From: Blumeriella jaapii
Lineage: Eukaryota; Ascomycota; Leotiomycetes; Helotiales; Drepanopezizaceae
Length of the DNA: 64,000 bases
NCBI GenBank assembly: GCA_009599575.1
Contig: VWND01000008.1
Coordinates: 1,240,001 to 1,304,000, forward strand
Direction of reading: 5' to 3'
Numbering within the stretch: position 1 is the stretch's first letter; every line of letters begins with the position of its first letter. The notes under the pieces are model-generated. The model saw only the letters and a list, made by a program, of their open reading frames with translations, ran no database searches and was not told the DNA's origin. Both the position numbers and the translations under genes were made by a program. Below, piece after piece: positions 35,804-45,311 of this stretch.

Positions 35804-36751
35804 ATGTCTGCTCACGCCCCCTCCAGCAGCGCCCGCTCTTCCCTCCCTCCTCCGCGCCCAGCACCCCCCTCGGACTCCCCAACCCAACCCTCCTCCTCCT
35901 CCCGGTCCACGACCAATGCGCAGTCCCCCTCCCACAGCATCTCGCCCCCCTCGACGCACTCTCCCGAGACGAGGCGCCAGATCGCCGAAGCGCGCGCTGC
36001 CCTCGAAGCCTCCATGACGAACATCGGCTCCTCCCTCGATCGCACCCTGCGCTCGCGCGCGCAGAACCTCCACGACAACTCGAAGCAGCTCTCCAAGCAG
36101 CAAGCCGACGTGGTGAAGGCGACGGAGGGCTTGCGGAAGGAGAGCGCGAAATTGGGGAAGCTGGCCGCGGAGGGGGGGCGGAAGGTCAAGGAGCTGGGCA
36201 ATGTCCAGAACTGGGCGGAGATGCTGGAGAGGGACTTCCTGGTGCTGGAGGAGACGCTGAGGCTGGCTAACAGAGGGGAGAGTGCGAGCGAGAGCGGGAG
36301 CGGGAGTGAGAGTGGGAGTGGGAGTAGCTGGGAGGCTGGCAGTGAGGGGACTTTCGAGAGACGGAGAGGAGACGGAGACGTGCTGCCGGGGTTTGAGGGC
36401 GAGTGGAAGTTTGAGGCAGAGGATGATGCTGATAGTCCGATGGGCGAGGGCGCTCTGCAAACGTCGGAGCCACAGAGGGGAGTCGATGCTGAGGCGGTGG
36501 TGAGGAGGATGGCCGCGATGACCGGTCCAACGGCCCTGGACGGGGAGGGAGACACGCTGATGGGTGATGCTGCCCGTGGACCTGGGCTCAAGGGGAAGGG
36601 CAAAGCTATTGACGCTCTGGCGAACACGACGACGCATTCTGCGCCGCGTGTCGACGATAAACCAGGTACGCCGACCGCCACGACGACTCCCAGATCCAGA
36701 TCTGAGCCTGTCTCTGGACTACTCCATGTGGCAGCATCTGCGCTGCCTTGA
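35804..36751 (+). CDS. BLOC-1 subunit 1 (BLOS1/GCN5L1-like) protein with long tail
   Basis: Single exon, 315 residues, from ATG 35804; the frame is open upstream to another ATG at 35612, but the 5' leader there is a CATCTCG repeat and unlikely to be coding. Residues about 55-154 form the BLOC1S1-type helical region: RRQIAEARAALEASMTNIG, then LDRTLRSRAQNLHDNSKQL, then GNVQNWAEMLERDFLVLEE, the last being the family signature. BLOC-1 works in endosomal and vacuolar sorting. The family is usually about 100-150 residues, so the Ser/Gly-rich (ESGSGSESGSGSS) and disordered C-terminal half is an addition of unknown role. Confidence 0.82.
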   Translation: MSAHAPSSSARSSLPPPRPAPPSDSPTQPSSSSRSTTNAQSPSHSISPPSTHSPETRRQIAEARAALEASMTNIGSSLDRTLRSRAQNLHDNSKQLSKQQADVVKATEGLRKESAKLGKLAAEGGRKVKELGNVQNWAEMLERDFLVLEETLRLANRGESASESGSGSESGSGSSWEAGSEGTFERRRGDGDVLPGFEGEWKFEAEDDADSPMGEGALQTSEPQRGVDAEAVVRRMAAMTGPTALDGEGDTLMGDAARGPGLKGKGKAIDALANTTTHSAPRVDDKPGTPTATTTPRSRSEPVSGLLHVAASALP

Positions 36752-37800
36752 GCTTCTTTCGCGGCTTGCTCGTCGATTCAAGCGTCACTGGCGCCCTTGG
36801 CCAACTTGGTCTACGAACAATGCTATCCTCTACCGGCCCGAGGCGTCCCAACCTACTGTACTACAATCAGACGGAACGTCGAGCAGATTGCTGGAAATAT
36901 GGGCGGGAGGAATGGGGAACAAGGCGCTGGAAGCCGACAATCGTTCACGAGTTGATATGGCTGCACCAGCCTGGCGGTCTCCGTGGACAACGCATTCAAG
37001 ACGCGGGTTTGTGAAGCCTCCAGAGAGATGAACAGCCTAGCGCAGACGAGAAGATCTCTGTGACTCTGTGCTCGCGTAAGAAAGGCTTCTTCTGATTGAA
37101 GCTTCGGAGTGGAAGCACGCAGCCACATACAGTACAAACAGTACATCCATCCAGTGCTGCGGAAGTGATGCTGTAAGAGCAAGCATTTCAGCACAGGAAT
37201 GGTATCAACCATTCGGGCTGCTGCAACCCCGCGACAAGCGCTCTGTTCCAGCAAATCGTCCATGGCCTGGCCAGATGAACGACAAAATCCACAATGGTGT
37301 AGAGAAAGATGCCATCTCCAAAGCCAGAGATGGTCGTCTTTTGCAGACGTCAAAGCGATGCCTACTTACGGTGTACATCGATGCTTTCTCGCTCACTATC
37401 AAAGTTTCTTTCTCGCCGAAGCGAACAGTACAAGAGAGACCCGTGCAGTAGTGTGGCGCGCGCATGGCCGTCATCGAGACGACTTCGTGACTCCGGAGCA
37501 ACACTCAGCAGTCAATCAACAACTCAGCAATCGATCAACAACCCAGCAGTAGTTCAACAACTCCGCACTATCCATCAACACCATAGCTGTCGGCGTCTAC
37601 ATATCCAACGTGGCCCGCTATCTTGGTGGCGTCTTACGGTGGCCAGCCTCTGCCATCTCTGGTCCATCAAGAAGCTCATGACTCCAAAGCAACGAGGACG
37701 GTTTTACAGCAGTTTCCCGATTGTCCTCGAGGCCATCATTCATCTCCCGTTGTTCATTCTTATCTCTGTCTGGTAGAGTGTCCAAGACAGCTTGATAGAA
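36752..37800. other. Intergenic between BLOS1-like and MFS genes
   Basis: No gene recognised. Contains TACAGTAC motifs (about 37126-37150) and a CAACAACTC/CAGTCAATCAA simple repeat (about 37507-37575) that looks like the 5' leader of the transporter gene. Confidence 0.45.
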
Positions 37801-39465
37801 ATGGTTTCCTTCCACGCAACGCCCGCCGACTCGCAGGCCAGCTCGTCAGGAGAGCCCCCTCTCCTCCAGGGACCACGCTCCAGCTCTCAAAACGCCCATC
37901 ACCAAACCGCAGAGCCGTCCTCGGAACCTCAGTTTCGACCCGGCGACCCCTCCAACCCGCGCAATTGGCCTACCTGGCGCAAGTGGTCCATTGTCTTCGC
38001 AATCACCCTCGTCGATCTCTCGGTATCATGGGCTGCCTCCGGGTACTCCCCCGCCGAAAAGCAAATGCGAGCAGAGTTCGGCGTCTCCGCCGAAGTTGCA
38101 ACTCTGGGTCTCTCTCTCTACATCCTCGGTCTCGCACTCGGCCCCATGACGCTCGCTCCTCTCTCGGAGTACTTCGGCCGAAGTCCTGTTTACATCCTCT
38201 CCTATGGGATTTTCCTGCTCTTCCTGCTTGGCACTGCCTTGGTGCAGAATCTCGGCGGGTTCCTTGTGCTACGCCTACTCTCGGGAGTCTTCTCGTCCGT
38301 CACGGTTGCGAATTTCGGGGGCACCATCGCCGATCTTTGGGAGTCTCACGATACCGGGATCCCGATGTCCATCTTTCTCTGGGCCGCGACTTGTGGCTCG
38401 CCATCCGGATTCTTCCTGTTCTCGTTCGTGGCCGGGACGAGAGGCTTCCGAGATGTGTTTTGGGCTTTGTTGGGCGTCTGTGGTGGATTCTGGATCATCA
38501 TGGTGCTTACCCTCCGGGAAACGAGACACGGTGTGATCCTCGCACGCAAGGGACGATTTCGGCCGCCAGAAGGCTCTCATGCCGTGCCACGTATCCAGAA
38601 GGTCAAGGACGCGGCGACACACCTTGTACAGAAGGCGCTCAAGAGGCCGTTTGTCTTCCTATTTACAGAAGCAATTGTACAGTTCGGCGCGCTTTACAAC
38701 GGCTATCTATACGGACTGTCATTCCTCTTCAACTCGGCTTTTGTGATCGTCTTCGGGCCCGAGGGTCATGGCTTCGACACCATACACATTGGCCTCTGCT
38801 TCCTCGGCATTGCGACCGGGATATGTATCGGTCCGTTCCAATTTCTTGTTTCAAGAACCGTATTATCAGCGGAAGATCAAGGAGAATGGAGGGAGGAACA
38901 CGCCGGAGGCGAGGATCATGATGGGGAAAGTTGCCGGAGTCATGTTCCCGATCAGTCTGTTTTGGTTTGCATGGACGAGCTACCAGAGCGTGCACTGGAT
39001 TATCCCGATTCTGGCGAGCGGGCTTTGGGGCTGGAGTTTTTACACGTTGATCTTGATGACGTACACATACACAGAGGACTCTTACAAGGTAACGTGTCTC
39101 ATGCTTCTTCTCTACGTGATAGCCCTAGAGAGGAATCGCGCTCACCACCGCAGACTTTCTCGGCATCGGCACTTGCGGGAATTGGCTTCATTCGCAATCT
39201 TGCCGGCGCAGGCTTTCCCCTCTTCGGATCTCAAATGTTCCACAAGCTTGGGAACCAAGGTGCGGTAAGTCTGCTGGCTGGACTGGCATGTCTGATGGTA
39301 CCGATTCCATTCATCTTGGGTCGGCATGGGGCTCGGCTGCGAGAACGGAGTCCGTGGGCCAGTATGCATATCGAGACTGCGGATGACGATGGTCCAAGGG
39401 GTCATGATTGCGACAGCGTCCAAAACGGCGACGAAGAGAGTGTTGGCGGAACTTCTAGTGTCTAA
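37801..39465 (+). CDS. MFS multidrug/polyamine-type (DHA1) transporter, frame broken once
   Basis: Membrane exporter of the major facilitator superfamily with 12 expected membrane segments. A hydrophilic N-terminus with PGDPSNPRNWPTWRKWSIVF precedes TM1, as in fungal DHA1 transporters. Visible motifs are motif A (APLSEYFGRSPVYI), the TM4 arginine (LRLLSGVFSS) and a motif C-like segment (WAATCGSPSGFFLFSF). Exon 1 is 37801-39088, and a 65-nt intron (39089-39153) leads to exon 2 ending TAA at 39465. Near 38836 one base is out of register: the cytoplasmic-loop consensus FLFQEPYYQRKIKENGG appears in the next frame, and the 65-nt intron later restores the original frame. No intron explains the first shift. 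Substrate unknown. Confidence 0.88.
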   Translation: MVSFHATPADSQASSSGEPPLLQGPRSSSQNAHHQTAEPSSEPQFRPGDPSNPRNWPTWRKWSIVFAITLVDLSVSWAASGYSPAEKQMRAEFGVSAEVATLGLSLYILGLALGPMTLAPLSEYFGRSPVYILSYGIFLLFLLGTALVQNLGGFLVLRLLSGVFSSVTVANFGGTIADLWESHDTGIPMSIFLWAATCGSPSGFFLFSFVAGTRGFRDVFWALLGVCGGFWIIMVLTLRETRHGVILARKGRFRPPEGSHAVPRIQKVKDAATHLVQKALKRPFVFLFTEAIVQFGALYNGYLYGLSFLFNSAFVIVFGPEGHGFDTIHIGLCFLGIATGICIGPFQFLVSRTVLSAEDQGEWREEHAGGEDHDGESCRSHVPDQSVLVCMDELPERALDYPDSGERALGLEFLHVDLDDVHIHRGLLQGNVSHASSLRDSPREESRSPPQTFSASALAGIGFIRNLAGAGFPLFGSQMFHKLGNQGAVSLLAGLACLMVPIPFILGRHGARLRERSPWASMHIETADDDGPRGHDCDSVQNGDEESVGGTSSV

Positions 39466-39987
39466 GGACTTCTAAACGTGTCTAAGGTACTCGCACAAAA
39501 TGGGTCATGACAAAATAACTAGCTAAGTCTGGCTTTGACGTTTTCTGTTGCCTCATGTGGAGTACAACCGGGCTATTGCGGGAGACTTGAGCGACAAGAA
39601 GCCGATCTCAAGGGACGTTGTGTGTAGGCAAGTAGTATTACCCAACCCCACCCCTACCTGCGTCTTTTGAACCAGAGACAGCCTACAGTTCAGAGACTTT
39701 TAAGCTAATTAACTATCTAGCAGTTGCACGTAAGCTGAACTCGTATTGTAACGGTGGTTTGCGCCTAAATACTCGTGCCCGTCATCGCTTAGCGTACAGC
39801 GTAATGCAAGCTGAAATCGGGAATTCCATCATCAGGTCATGTGATAATTTACCTAGGTAGTAGGTATATAAACCCGACTATATATATTCGACTCTACATC
39901 GCCCTCTTCAAGGGATCAGATTCACATTCAATTTTTTTTTTTTTTTTTTTTTTTGCTTGCTTCAAGCACGCAGTCCTTGCCGCAAGT
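39466..39987. other. Intergenic with poly-T tract
   Basis: AT-rich. Carries a run of about 23 T (39932-39954). No gene recognised. Confidence 0.4.
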
Positions 39988-40830
39988 ATGTCAGCAGTCG
40001 ATTGCAACACGAGATCCACGCCATGCAGTAAAGATGCCGACGGTCTTCTCCCCTACAACTTTTGCTTCATGCCCTTCCGTTTCACACAAATCCCCCCTCA
40101 AAAGATCCGACACAGGCCGCCGTCGAGACAATCAGCTCTTGCTCCGCTGCTCTCAGATCGCCCAATGTCGGGCGAGGAGACCGTTACCTAATTCTCTCTG
40201 CTACCACCTGAACTCAGAGACGCGTTCTGGATTCTCACGTTCCCCGGACTGCGAGTCTTAGTCCTCTACGAGACTAAGGTCGAGTTCCCAGACCGCGACT
40301 GCGTGCCCTCCCTGGCATCGCCTCCGGTCGCTTTGCACGTCCACTCGGAGTCGCGCGACTTCGCCCTCAGATACTACAAGGCGTGCTTCCCGGACTTCCT
40401 CGAGGACAGGATCGTCTACTTCTGCAAGGGGCACGATATCCTCCGCCTGACTAACGCGTTCGTGCACGCCCGAGAGTGGCGCATGCCGGAGCCCATCAGC
40501 CCCAAGGTATCCGTGGATGCGGTGGTCGTAGACATCACGGATAGGATCTGCCAGAACCAGGGGAAGAGGCGACGTCTCTACCACGCCTTGAAGCGGTATG
40601 TTGGCTTTGACTATGTCGTTCGGTGGAAGGGGAAGGATCCCGAGGCTTTGCGGTTGGCGATGGAGGTCTGGCGGGATGAAGTTGGAGATGGAGATGGAGA
40701 ATGGGACGTCGAGACTTATACTCGGAGAGACTTGGATGTTGGGGACGCAGTTAGCTTGATGATGATGGAAGTTAAGCAATGCTACTTTTTTTTTTTTTTT
40801 TTTTTTTTTTTAACTTCACAGACCGCTTAA
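39988..40830 (+). pseudogene. 2EXR-domain protein, copy 4, interrupted by an in-frame stop
   Basis: From ATG 39988 the frame runs to TAA at 40189-40191, and the same frame then continues directly into the 2EXR motif FSLLPPELRDAFWILTFPGL and the second block HVHSESRDFALRYYKACFPDF. It stays open to 40830 through a 30-base T run that encodes Phe repeats. The stop lies one codon before the domain, and no intron can remove it while keeping the motif. A CAA-to-TAA change would be enough to explain it. Either the gene is newly broken or translation starts further 5' by another route. The poly-T end indicates the original stop was also lost or displaced. Confidence 0.65.
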
Positions 40831-40940
40831 TATAATTTGAGAGAGACAATAGCTTGGGACGAAGTTAGCTCGATGATTATAGAAGTTAAGAAATGCTACC
40901 TTTTTTCTTCTTCTTCTTTTTTTACTTCACAAGCCGCTCA
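40741..40940 (+). repeat. Diverged tandem duplication with poly-T core
   Basis: GGGACGCAGTTAGCTTGATG...GAAGTTAAGCAATGCTAC, a T run, ACTTCACAGACCGCTTAAT (from 40741) is repeated from about 40857 as GGGACGAAGTTAGCTCGATG...GAAGTTAAGAAATGCTAC, a T/C run, ACTTCACAAGCCGCTCAAT. The period is about 116 bp. Copy 1 overlaps the C-terminal end of the 2EXR frame. Confidence 0.75.
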
Positions 40941-41998
40941 ATGCTGTAGCGCAATGGCGACCCTCTGCCCTCCTCGAGCAGCCCTGAACTTTACTACGTC
41001 ATCAATCATCCTCCCTGGTTACCGGCATCGCGGGCGGAGCAGTGATATCTATTTCTAGCACGATGAGGAAGCTTGTTAATCTATCGATGCATTCATTTAC
41101 TATGCTGTACAATGCTGTACAGTACTGTGCAGTACGAGAAATCTCCAGAGGTTCACGTGGTGGATTCGGTTGTTTCTATTGCTTGCGGGATGGGATGACT
41201 GGCAATTCGAGGTTTCAATACAGGGTGGCATGTGTTTACTGTAGCTGACTTGCAAGATCGGTTCTTGTGGAACACGCGTTTGCACGGAGACGGACGACTG
41301 GGCATTACTGGCTGTGCGGTTGGATGTCACCCCTTTCGGTTGGTGGCCAATTTTGAGAAGGAAAAAACCAGAAGATTACATACGTGTTATGTATGTCAAA
41401 ATCGTAAAGGCTTGAAGCTTCATGACTGTAGGTAGATTATGCTTTCGTAATGCTCCCGCTGCAGACGATCCCGTCTCCATTTTTGTCGTGTCCGTACAGT
41501 TTCTGTGACATACAGATCGCTTCCCTGGGATTACTTGACCGGGTTTTCGTTAGCAACACTTGACGCGAGGCCGAAGATTAATCTTCCTGAGTGGTGTTGT
41601 TGACGCATCGTTCGCTTGCGGATGGGATTAGCGCTCGGCTATCTATGGGTGCGCGGACCATCGTAGGATTGAGAGAGCTTCCCCCCTTTTCAACCGCATT
41701 GGGAAAACAGAAATATCACCCGCTTCTATTTTGATCCGCGATCTTCGATTCTGTGGGTCAACGTGGATACGGAGGAAAGCGTCCGTCGAGCCATCGTGCT
41801 GAGGCCGAGAATCGCAGCCGGCTCCCATGATTCCTTTACCTCATTCTACAATTTAAAGGCTGGCTGTTTACACACCATTTGCTGATTTGACACCGGCTCC
41901 CTTGCTTATCCCCTCTTTGCTGATTTCAAGCTCTGCGTTCTTCGTGTCTCGGCTTGGCCTCGCAATCTATTTTCCTGTCTTTGCGGCGTCTCGCAGCC
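40941..41998. other. Intergenic, nothing recognised
   Basis: Contains GTACAATGCTGTACAGTACTG motifs (41102-41130). The last few hundred bases should hold the promoter of the first secreted Cys-rich gene. Confidence 0.4.
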
Positions 41999-42355
41999 AT
42001 GGCACGATCAGCATTCGTCTCGAGCTTCGCTTTCGCCGTCGCTCTGCTCCTGTCCTCCACCGCATGCCGCGCACACCGACACGGGCTGGAATGTGAACGG
42101 CGGAGCATCGCGGGCACTTGCCAGCCCAACGGCCGGCAGAAGTACTGCGTCTCCGAGGTGGGTGTGGAATGCCCGGACGCGTGGTTCCGGATGTACGACC
42201 TCGCCAGCGTGGAGCACAACAACGCGGAATGCGAGAGCGACACGAACGAGGCCTCTGGCCGAGCGTGTCAGCGACACATGCTCTGCTGTCCCACGGTCGA
42301 GACCGCGGCCGTGGTCGTCGCGCAAAACCAGCGCTGGCGAAGTGTCTCGACCTAG
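41999..42355 (+). CDS. Secreted cysteine-rich protein, family copy A
   Basis: Single exon, 118 residues. A signal peptide (SFAFAVALLLSSTACRA) precedes a mature domain with eight cysteines spaced C-X8-C-X8-C-X7-C-X19-C-X11-C-X5-CC. Shared landmarks with the three downstream copies are a Tyr/His before the third Cys, an aromatic residue 3-4 after the fourth Cys, an Asn-rich stretch before the fifth, and the ending LCCP-T-VE. The frame also opens to an ATG 15 codons upstream, but the start at 41999 puts the signal peptide at the N-terminus. No known domain recognised; the family looks extracellular and disulfide-bonded, effector-like in general character (inference). Confidence 0.82.
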   Translation: MARSAFVSSFAFAVALLLSSTACRAHRHGLECERRSIAGTCQPNGRQKYCVSEVGVECPDAWFRMYDLASVEHNNAECESDTNEASGRACQRHMLCCPTVETAAVVVAQNQRWRSVST

Positions 42356-42519
42356 GCCACGGAGAAGAAGTGGAGTTTCTGTCATGGGAAATATTGCCAG
42401 CTCGGCCCCTCGAGATTGGTTTGTCATGTATTGGAACCTCGCCGGGGTTTGCAAAATGGCTCCCGCGAATCCTGCAATCCTCCCAGCACTCCGCTTGAAG
42501 CGTTGGCCAGTCTTTCACA

Positions 42520-42527
42520 TATAAAAG
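42520..42527 (+). promoter_or_regulatory. TATA box of copy B
   Basis: TATAAAAG about 130 bp upstream of the copy B start codon, followed by a long pyrimidine-rich CATCTT leader (42541-42612), a typical fungal strong-promoter layout. Confidence 0.55.
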
Positions 42528-42653
42528 CTTCATCTTCTGCTTCGTTTTCATCTTCATCTCATCTTCATCTCATCTTCATCTTCTTCATCTTCATCTTCCT
42601 CATCTTCCTCTCGTTTCCCTACACACAGACTTGATTCTTCTCGCTCGCCGACC

Positions 42654-43013
42654 ATGCAATTCACCATGCGTCTCTCGACCCTCGCTTTCACCTCTGCCAT
42701 CTTTCTCACGGCCTGCCGAGCAACATTAGATGATCTGCCATGCGGCTACCAGACCAGCGGGGGCACCTGCGAAACACAATCTCTTTCCGGCACCACCTAT
42801 CTATACTGCGTTTCCAACTTTGGCTATGAGTGCAGTGACGACGAATGGATCGCGACGTACGACACAAACACCGCTTCGCAAAACCGAGCTAGTTGCCTGT
42901 CGAAGGAAGAAAACGATTCGTGCCGGCGGAGCGCGTTATGCTGCGAGTCTCAGGAAGTTCTTGATCTGTGGAGACAAGCCGCAAATGATATAGGCCAGGG
43001 CATAGTCGCCTAA
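42654..43013 (+). CDS. Secreted cysteine-rich protein, family copy B
   Basis: Single exon, 119 residues. Signal peptide MRLSTLAFTSAIFLTACRA (an alternative start at the second Met is possible). Mature spacing is C-X8-C-X12-C-X7-C-X20-C-X8-C-X5-CC, the same register as the other copies with small loop-length changes. Landmarks retained are YLYCVSNFGYEC, DDEWIATYDTNT and SALCCES. It has the shortest fifth-to-sixth cysteine loop of the four. It lies about 300 bp downstream of copy A in the same orientation, so it arose by tandem duplication. Sequence outside the cysteines has diverged strongly, so the duplication is old or fast-evolving. Confidence 0.85.
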   Translation: MQFTMRLSTLAFTSAIFLTACRATLDDLPCGYQTSGGTCETQSLSGTTYLYCVSNFGYECSDDEWIATYDTNTASQNRASCLSKEENDSCRRSALCCESQEVLDLWRQAANDIGQGIVA

Positions 43014-43907
43014 TCAGGAGTTGGGGCTCTGGCGAAGAGGTCGTGGCAGCTATTGTAACCACCCTGGCCACTATGGTTTTCAGTCTTGGGGTTCTGGACC
43101 GCGAACGCAAGCCCGCGTCTTTTCCATCTTGCGATTATCTGCGCTCCACGCGAGGCTTCGGCGTGACTGGGCGGTCCATCCTTTGCTACTACCATGCGCT
43201 TCTTCTCCTGTTTTCCATCCCGCTTGCCTTGGGTCACTTCTCCTGTCCTGTACCGTACTGTACTGTACCTTTGTACCAATACTGTGCTCGCGAGAATGCA
43301 ATCCTTTAAACCCAGCTTCTCGCTCTTCTGATCTGTGACCACTCCGTGCCGCGCTAACACTGACCGCGGGCGCCGTGCGATTAACGTGCTGTAGTCTGCC
43401 AGGAGCTGCCCCTCGCGCGCAGCCGTCCAAGACACTGCGTCTCCGACGTGGTGTGCGATTGCTCGACGCCTCGCGCTCAGCGGTCGAAGTCCAAGGCGGC
43501 TCGTGAAGCTGTTCCAGGACCTGGGAGAGAGACATATCGGCTACGATCGGCGGCGGAGAAGAAGAGCTTCTGAGCTCGACGTTGAGAGCGGGGGAGGGAG
43601 GTGCAGTCTGCATCTTGGGGCTCCACAGCTTGTCAAGAAGTGTCTAAAGAAAGAAACAATGCGACTCGCAGCAAGACTTGGTACTATCACGTGGTGTCAG
43701 AGTGCCAGGTGAGGTGAGATGAAGTGACGCTCGCTTGAATCCTACAGTACAAGTCGCTATCTTTTCTCTTCAGCATTTTCTTCTTCTCTCTTCAGCTTCT
43801 TCTTCTTCTTCTTCTTCTTCTTCTTCTTCTCCAGCTCCATGTTCCATTCCGCATGAGCTCGACCGGACACCCGATCCGAATTTCTCTCTCTCTCTCTCTC
43901 TCTCGCC
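43014..43907. other. Intergenic with CT-rich leader of copy C
   Basis: Contains CTGTACCGTACTGTACTGTAC (43248-43268), a CTT trinucleotide array (about 43796-43830) and a CT dinucleotide array (about 43883-43904) ending just before copy C. No further family copy found. Confidence 0.5.
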
Positions 43908-44285
43908 ATGCTGCAACAGTGGCTCACCCTCGTCCTCGTCGTTCTTCTCTCGTGCGCGGGCGCCGACCCCTCGCTATGTCAACACAGGCTAAGCGAAGGC
44001 CGCTGCGCCGCCGACCGACGCGTCCCGGGCGGCTTCCACTGCGTCGCCGACGCCGACTATCGCTGCCCGGCCGACTGGATCCTGACCTGGGATGACACCG
44101 CGGTCCAGTACAACACGGACGTGTGCGCGAGCGACACGAGCCCGGGCCGACGCTGCCGCCGGCTCAAGATGTGCTGTCCGTCCGTGGAGGCGGCCTTTGC
44201 CGCCGCGACTCTGCTGTGGGAGTTGACAATCGAGGCCACGATGGTGGAGGAGGAGGAGGAGGAGGAGGAGGAGGAGACGGCGTAG
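43908..44285 (+). CDS. Secreted cysteine-rich protein, family copy C
   Basis: Single exon, 125 residues. Signal peptide MLQQWLTLVLVVLLSCAGA. Mature spacing is C-X8-C-X11-C-X7-C-X19-C-X9-C-X5-CC, with the central block CPADWILTWDDTAVQYN nearly shared with copy D. The C-terminus after the CC motif is extended and ends in a run of about eleven Glu, encoded by a GAG microsatellite that also overlaps the stop region. That acidic tail is absent from the other three and may be a recent repeat expansion. Secreted; function unknown. Confidence 0.85.
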   Translation: MLQQWLTLVLVVLLSCAGADPSLCQHRLSEGRCAADRRVPGGFHCVADADYRCPADWILTWDDTAVQYNTDVCASDTSPGRRCRRLKMCCPSVEAAFAAATLLWELTIEATMVEEEEEEEEEETA

Positions 44286-44703
44286 GGCCTCTGCACTGGG
44301 AGTGGTGGGTGGGTGCGCTTAGGGTTGGTACGGTACAGTACAGTACAGTACAGTAGCTGGTATCTAGAAGTGTCTTGGTTCGGGGCTCCGAAGTTAAATA
44401 TAGCTCTTGGGAATCCTCCTCACGGTCTTGCGTGCAGAACAGTACAGACATGCAAATCCTACCATCGCCAAACCCCTAGCGAAGGATTTTCTACGTCTTC
44501 TTCTTCTTCTTCTTCTTCTTCTTCTTCTTCTTCATCATCTTCTTCTTCAACTTCTTCAACTTCTTCTCCCTCATCTACTTTTTTCCTCTCCCTTCTCTTC
44601 TCCTCTCCTTCTCCCATCCCCCCCCCCCCCCCTTCTTCCCCATTCCCAATCCCGCCTAGCGACACCCACCCACCCACTCCCCCCTTGGCTCACGCACACC
44701 ACG
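44286..44703. other. Intergenic with TACAGTAC array and CTT repeat
   Basis: Holds a GGTACAGTACAGTACAGTACAGTAG array (44332-44356), a CTT trinucleotide tract (about 44492-44535) and a run of 14 C (about 44618-44632). It forms the leader of copy D. Confidence 0.55.
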
Positions 44704-45051
44704 ATGCGCAGACCGACGGGCCTCGCCACCGCACTCCTGATCACGCTCGCCGGCGGCCTCGCGCCGCCATGCGAATACCACTACGGCCAAGGCAGCTGCC
44801 ACACCGACCGGCACTACCCGGAGAGCATGTACTGCCGGTCCGCCACGCCGACGGCGTGCGCGGCGAACTGGATCCTGACGTGGAACACGACGACCGTGTC
44901 GCACAACAAGGCCGTGTGCGCGGGCCGCCGGACCGGCGCCGGCCAGCCCTGCCAGCGTTTCGCCCTCTGCTGTCCGAACGAGGAGACGGCCTTCGACGCG
45001 GCCGCCAATCCCGTCGACCAAGCCGCCGTCGCCGCCGACGAGACGCGCTGA
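44704..45051 (+). CDS. Secreted cysteine-rich protein, family copy D
   Basis: Single exon, 115 residues. Signal peptide MRRPTGLATALLITLAGGLA. Mature spacing is C-X8-C-X11-C-X7-C-X19-C-X10-C-X5-CC. The central block NWILTWNTTTVSHN closely matches copy C, so C and D are the youngest pair. The C-terminal tail is Ala/Asp-rich and lacks the Glu run of C. All four copies point the same way within 3.1 kb, each with its own pyrimidine-rich leader, so they are separate transcription units. Codon use is strongly GC-ending in C and D compared with A and B. Confidence 0.85.
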   Translation: MRRPTGLATALLITLAGGLAPPCEYHYGQGSCHTDRHYPESMYCRSATPTACAANWILTWNTTTVSHNKAVCAGRRTGAGQPCQRFALCCPNEETAFDAAANPVDQAAVAADETR

Positions 45052-45304
45052 GGCATGTGTGCGGCTTCTGAGAGATGGGGGCGGGCGGAGGAGGGGGAGG
45101 GGCCAAGGACCGTAAAACAACAAACCCTAAGCGAGGACAGCTCGCGCGCGCTTCGTTTCGTCGCGCGGCGGTTTCGGATGCGCAGCCGGATTTGATCACC
45201 GGCTGCCGAAACGAGAGTGAGACTGAAACTCAAACATTGGTTGGTGGTACACGCGTCGCATAGGAATGCGCTGCACATGTGTATGTAGCGAGGGAGAAGG
45301 GGAA

Positions 45305-45311
45305 TATATAA
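45305..45311 (+). promoter_or_regulatory. TATA box candidate
   Basis: TATATAA in an otherwise GC-rich stretch about 310 bp upstream of the secreted protein start at 45622; the distance is long but the intervening sequence is an A/C-rich leader. Confidence 0.4.

Noticed and set aside
36853..37353. 166-codon minus-strand frame
   Set aside because: No recognisable domain, no signal, and it lies in a region that otherwise looks like UTR.
37502..37575. CRISPR-like short repeats (CAACAACTC, CAGTCAATCAA)
   Set aside because: Irregular spacing, low complexity and eukaryotic context; simple repeat in a 5' leader.
39932..39954. Poly-T tract as a retroposon tail
   Set aside because: No flanking target duplication was found around it.
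43080..43613. 177-codon minus-strand frame between Cys-rich copies B and C
   Set aside because: No family features, and it overlaps promoter-like simple repeats and TACAGTAC motifs.
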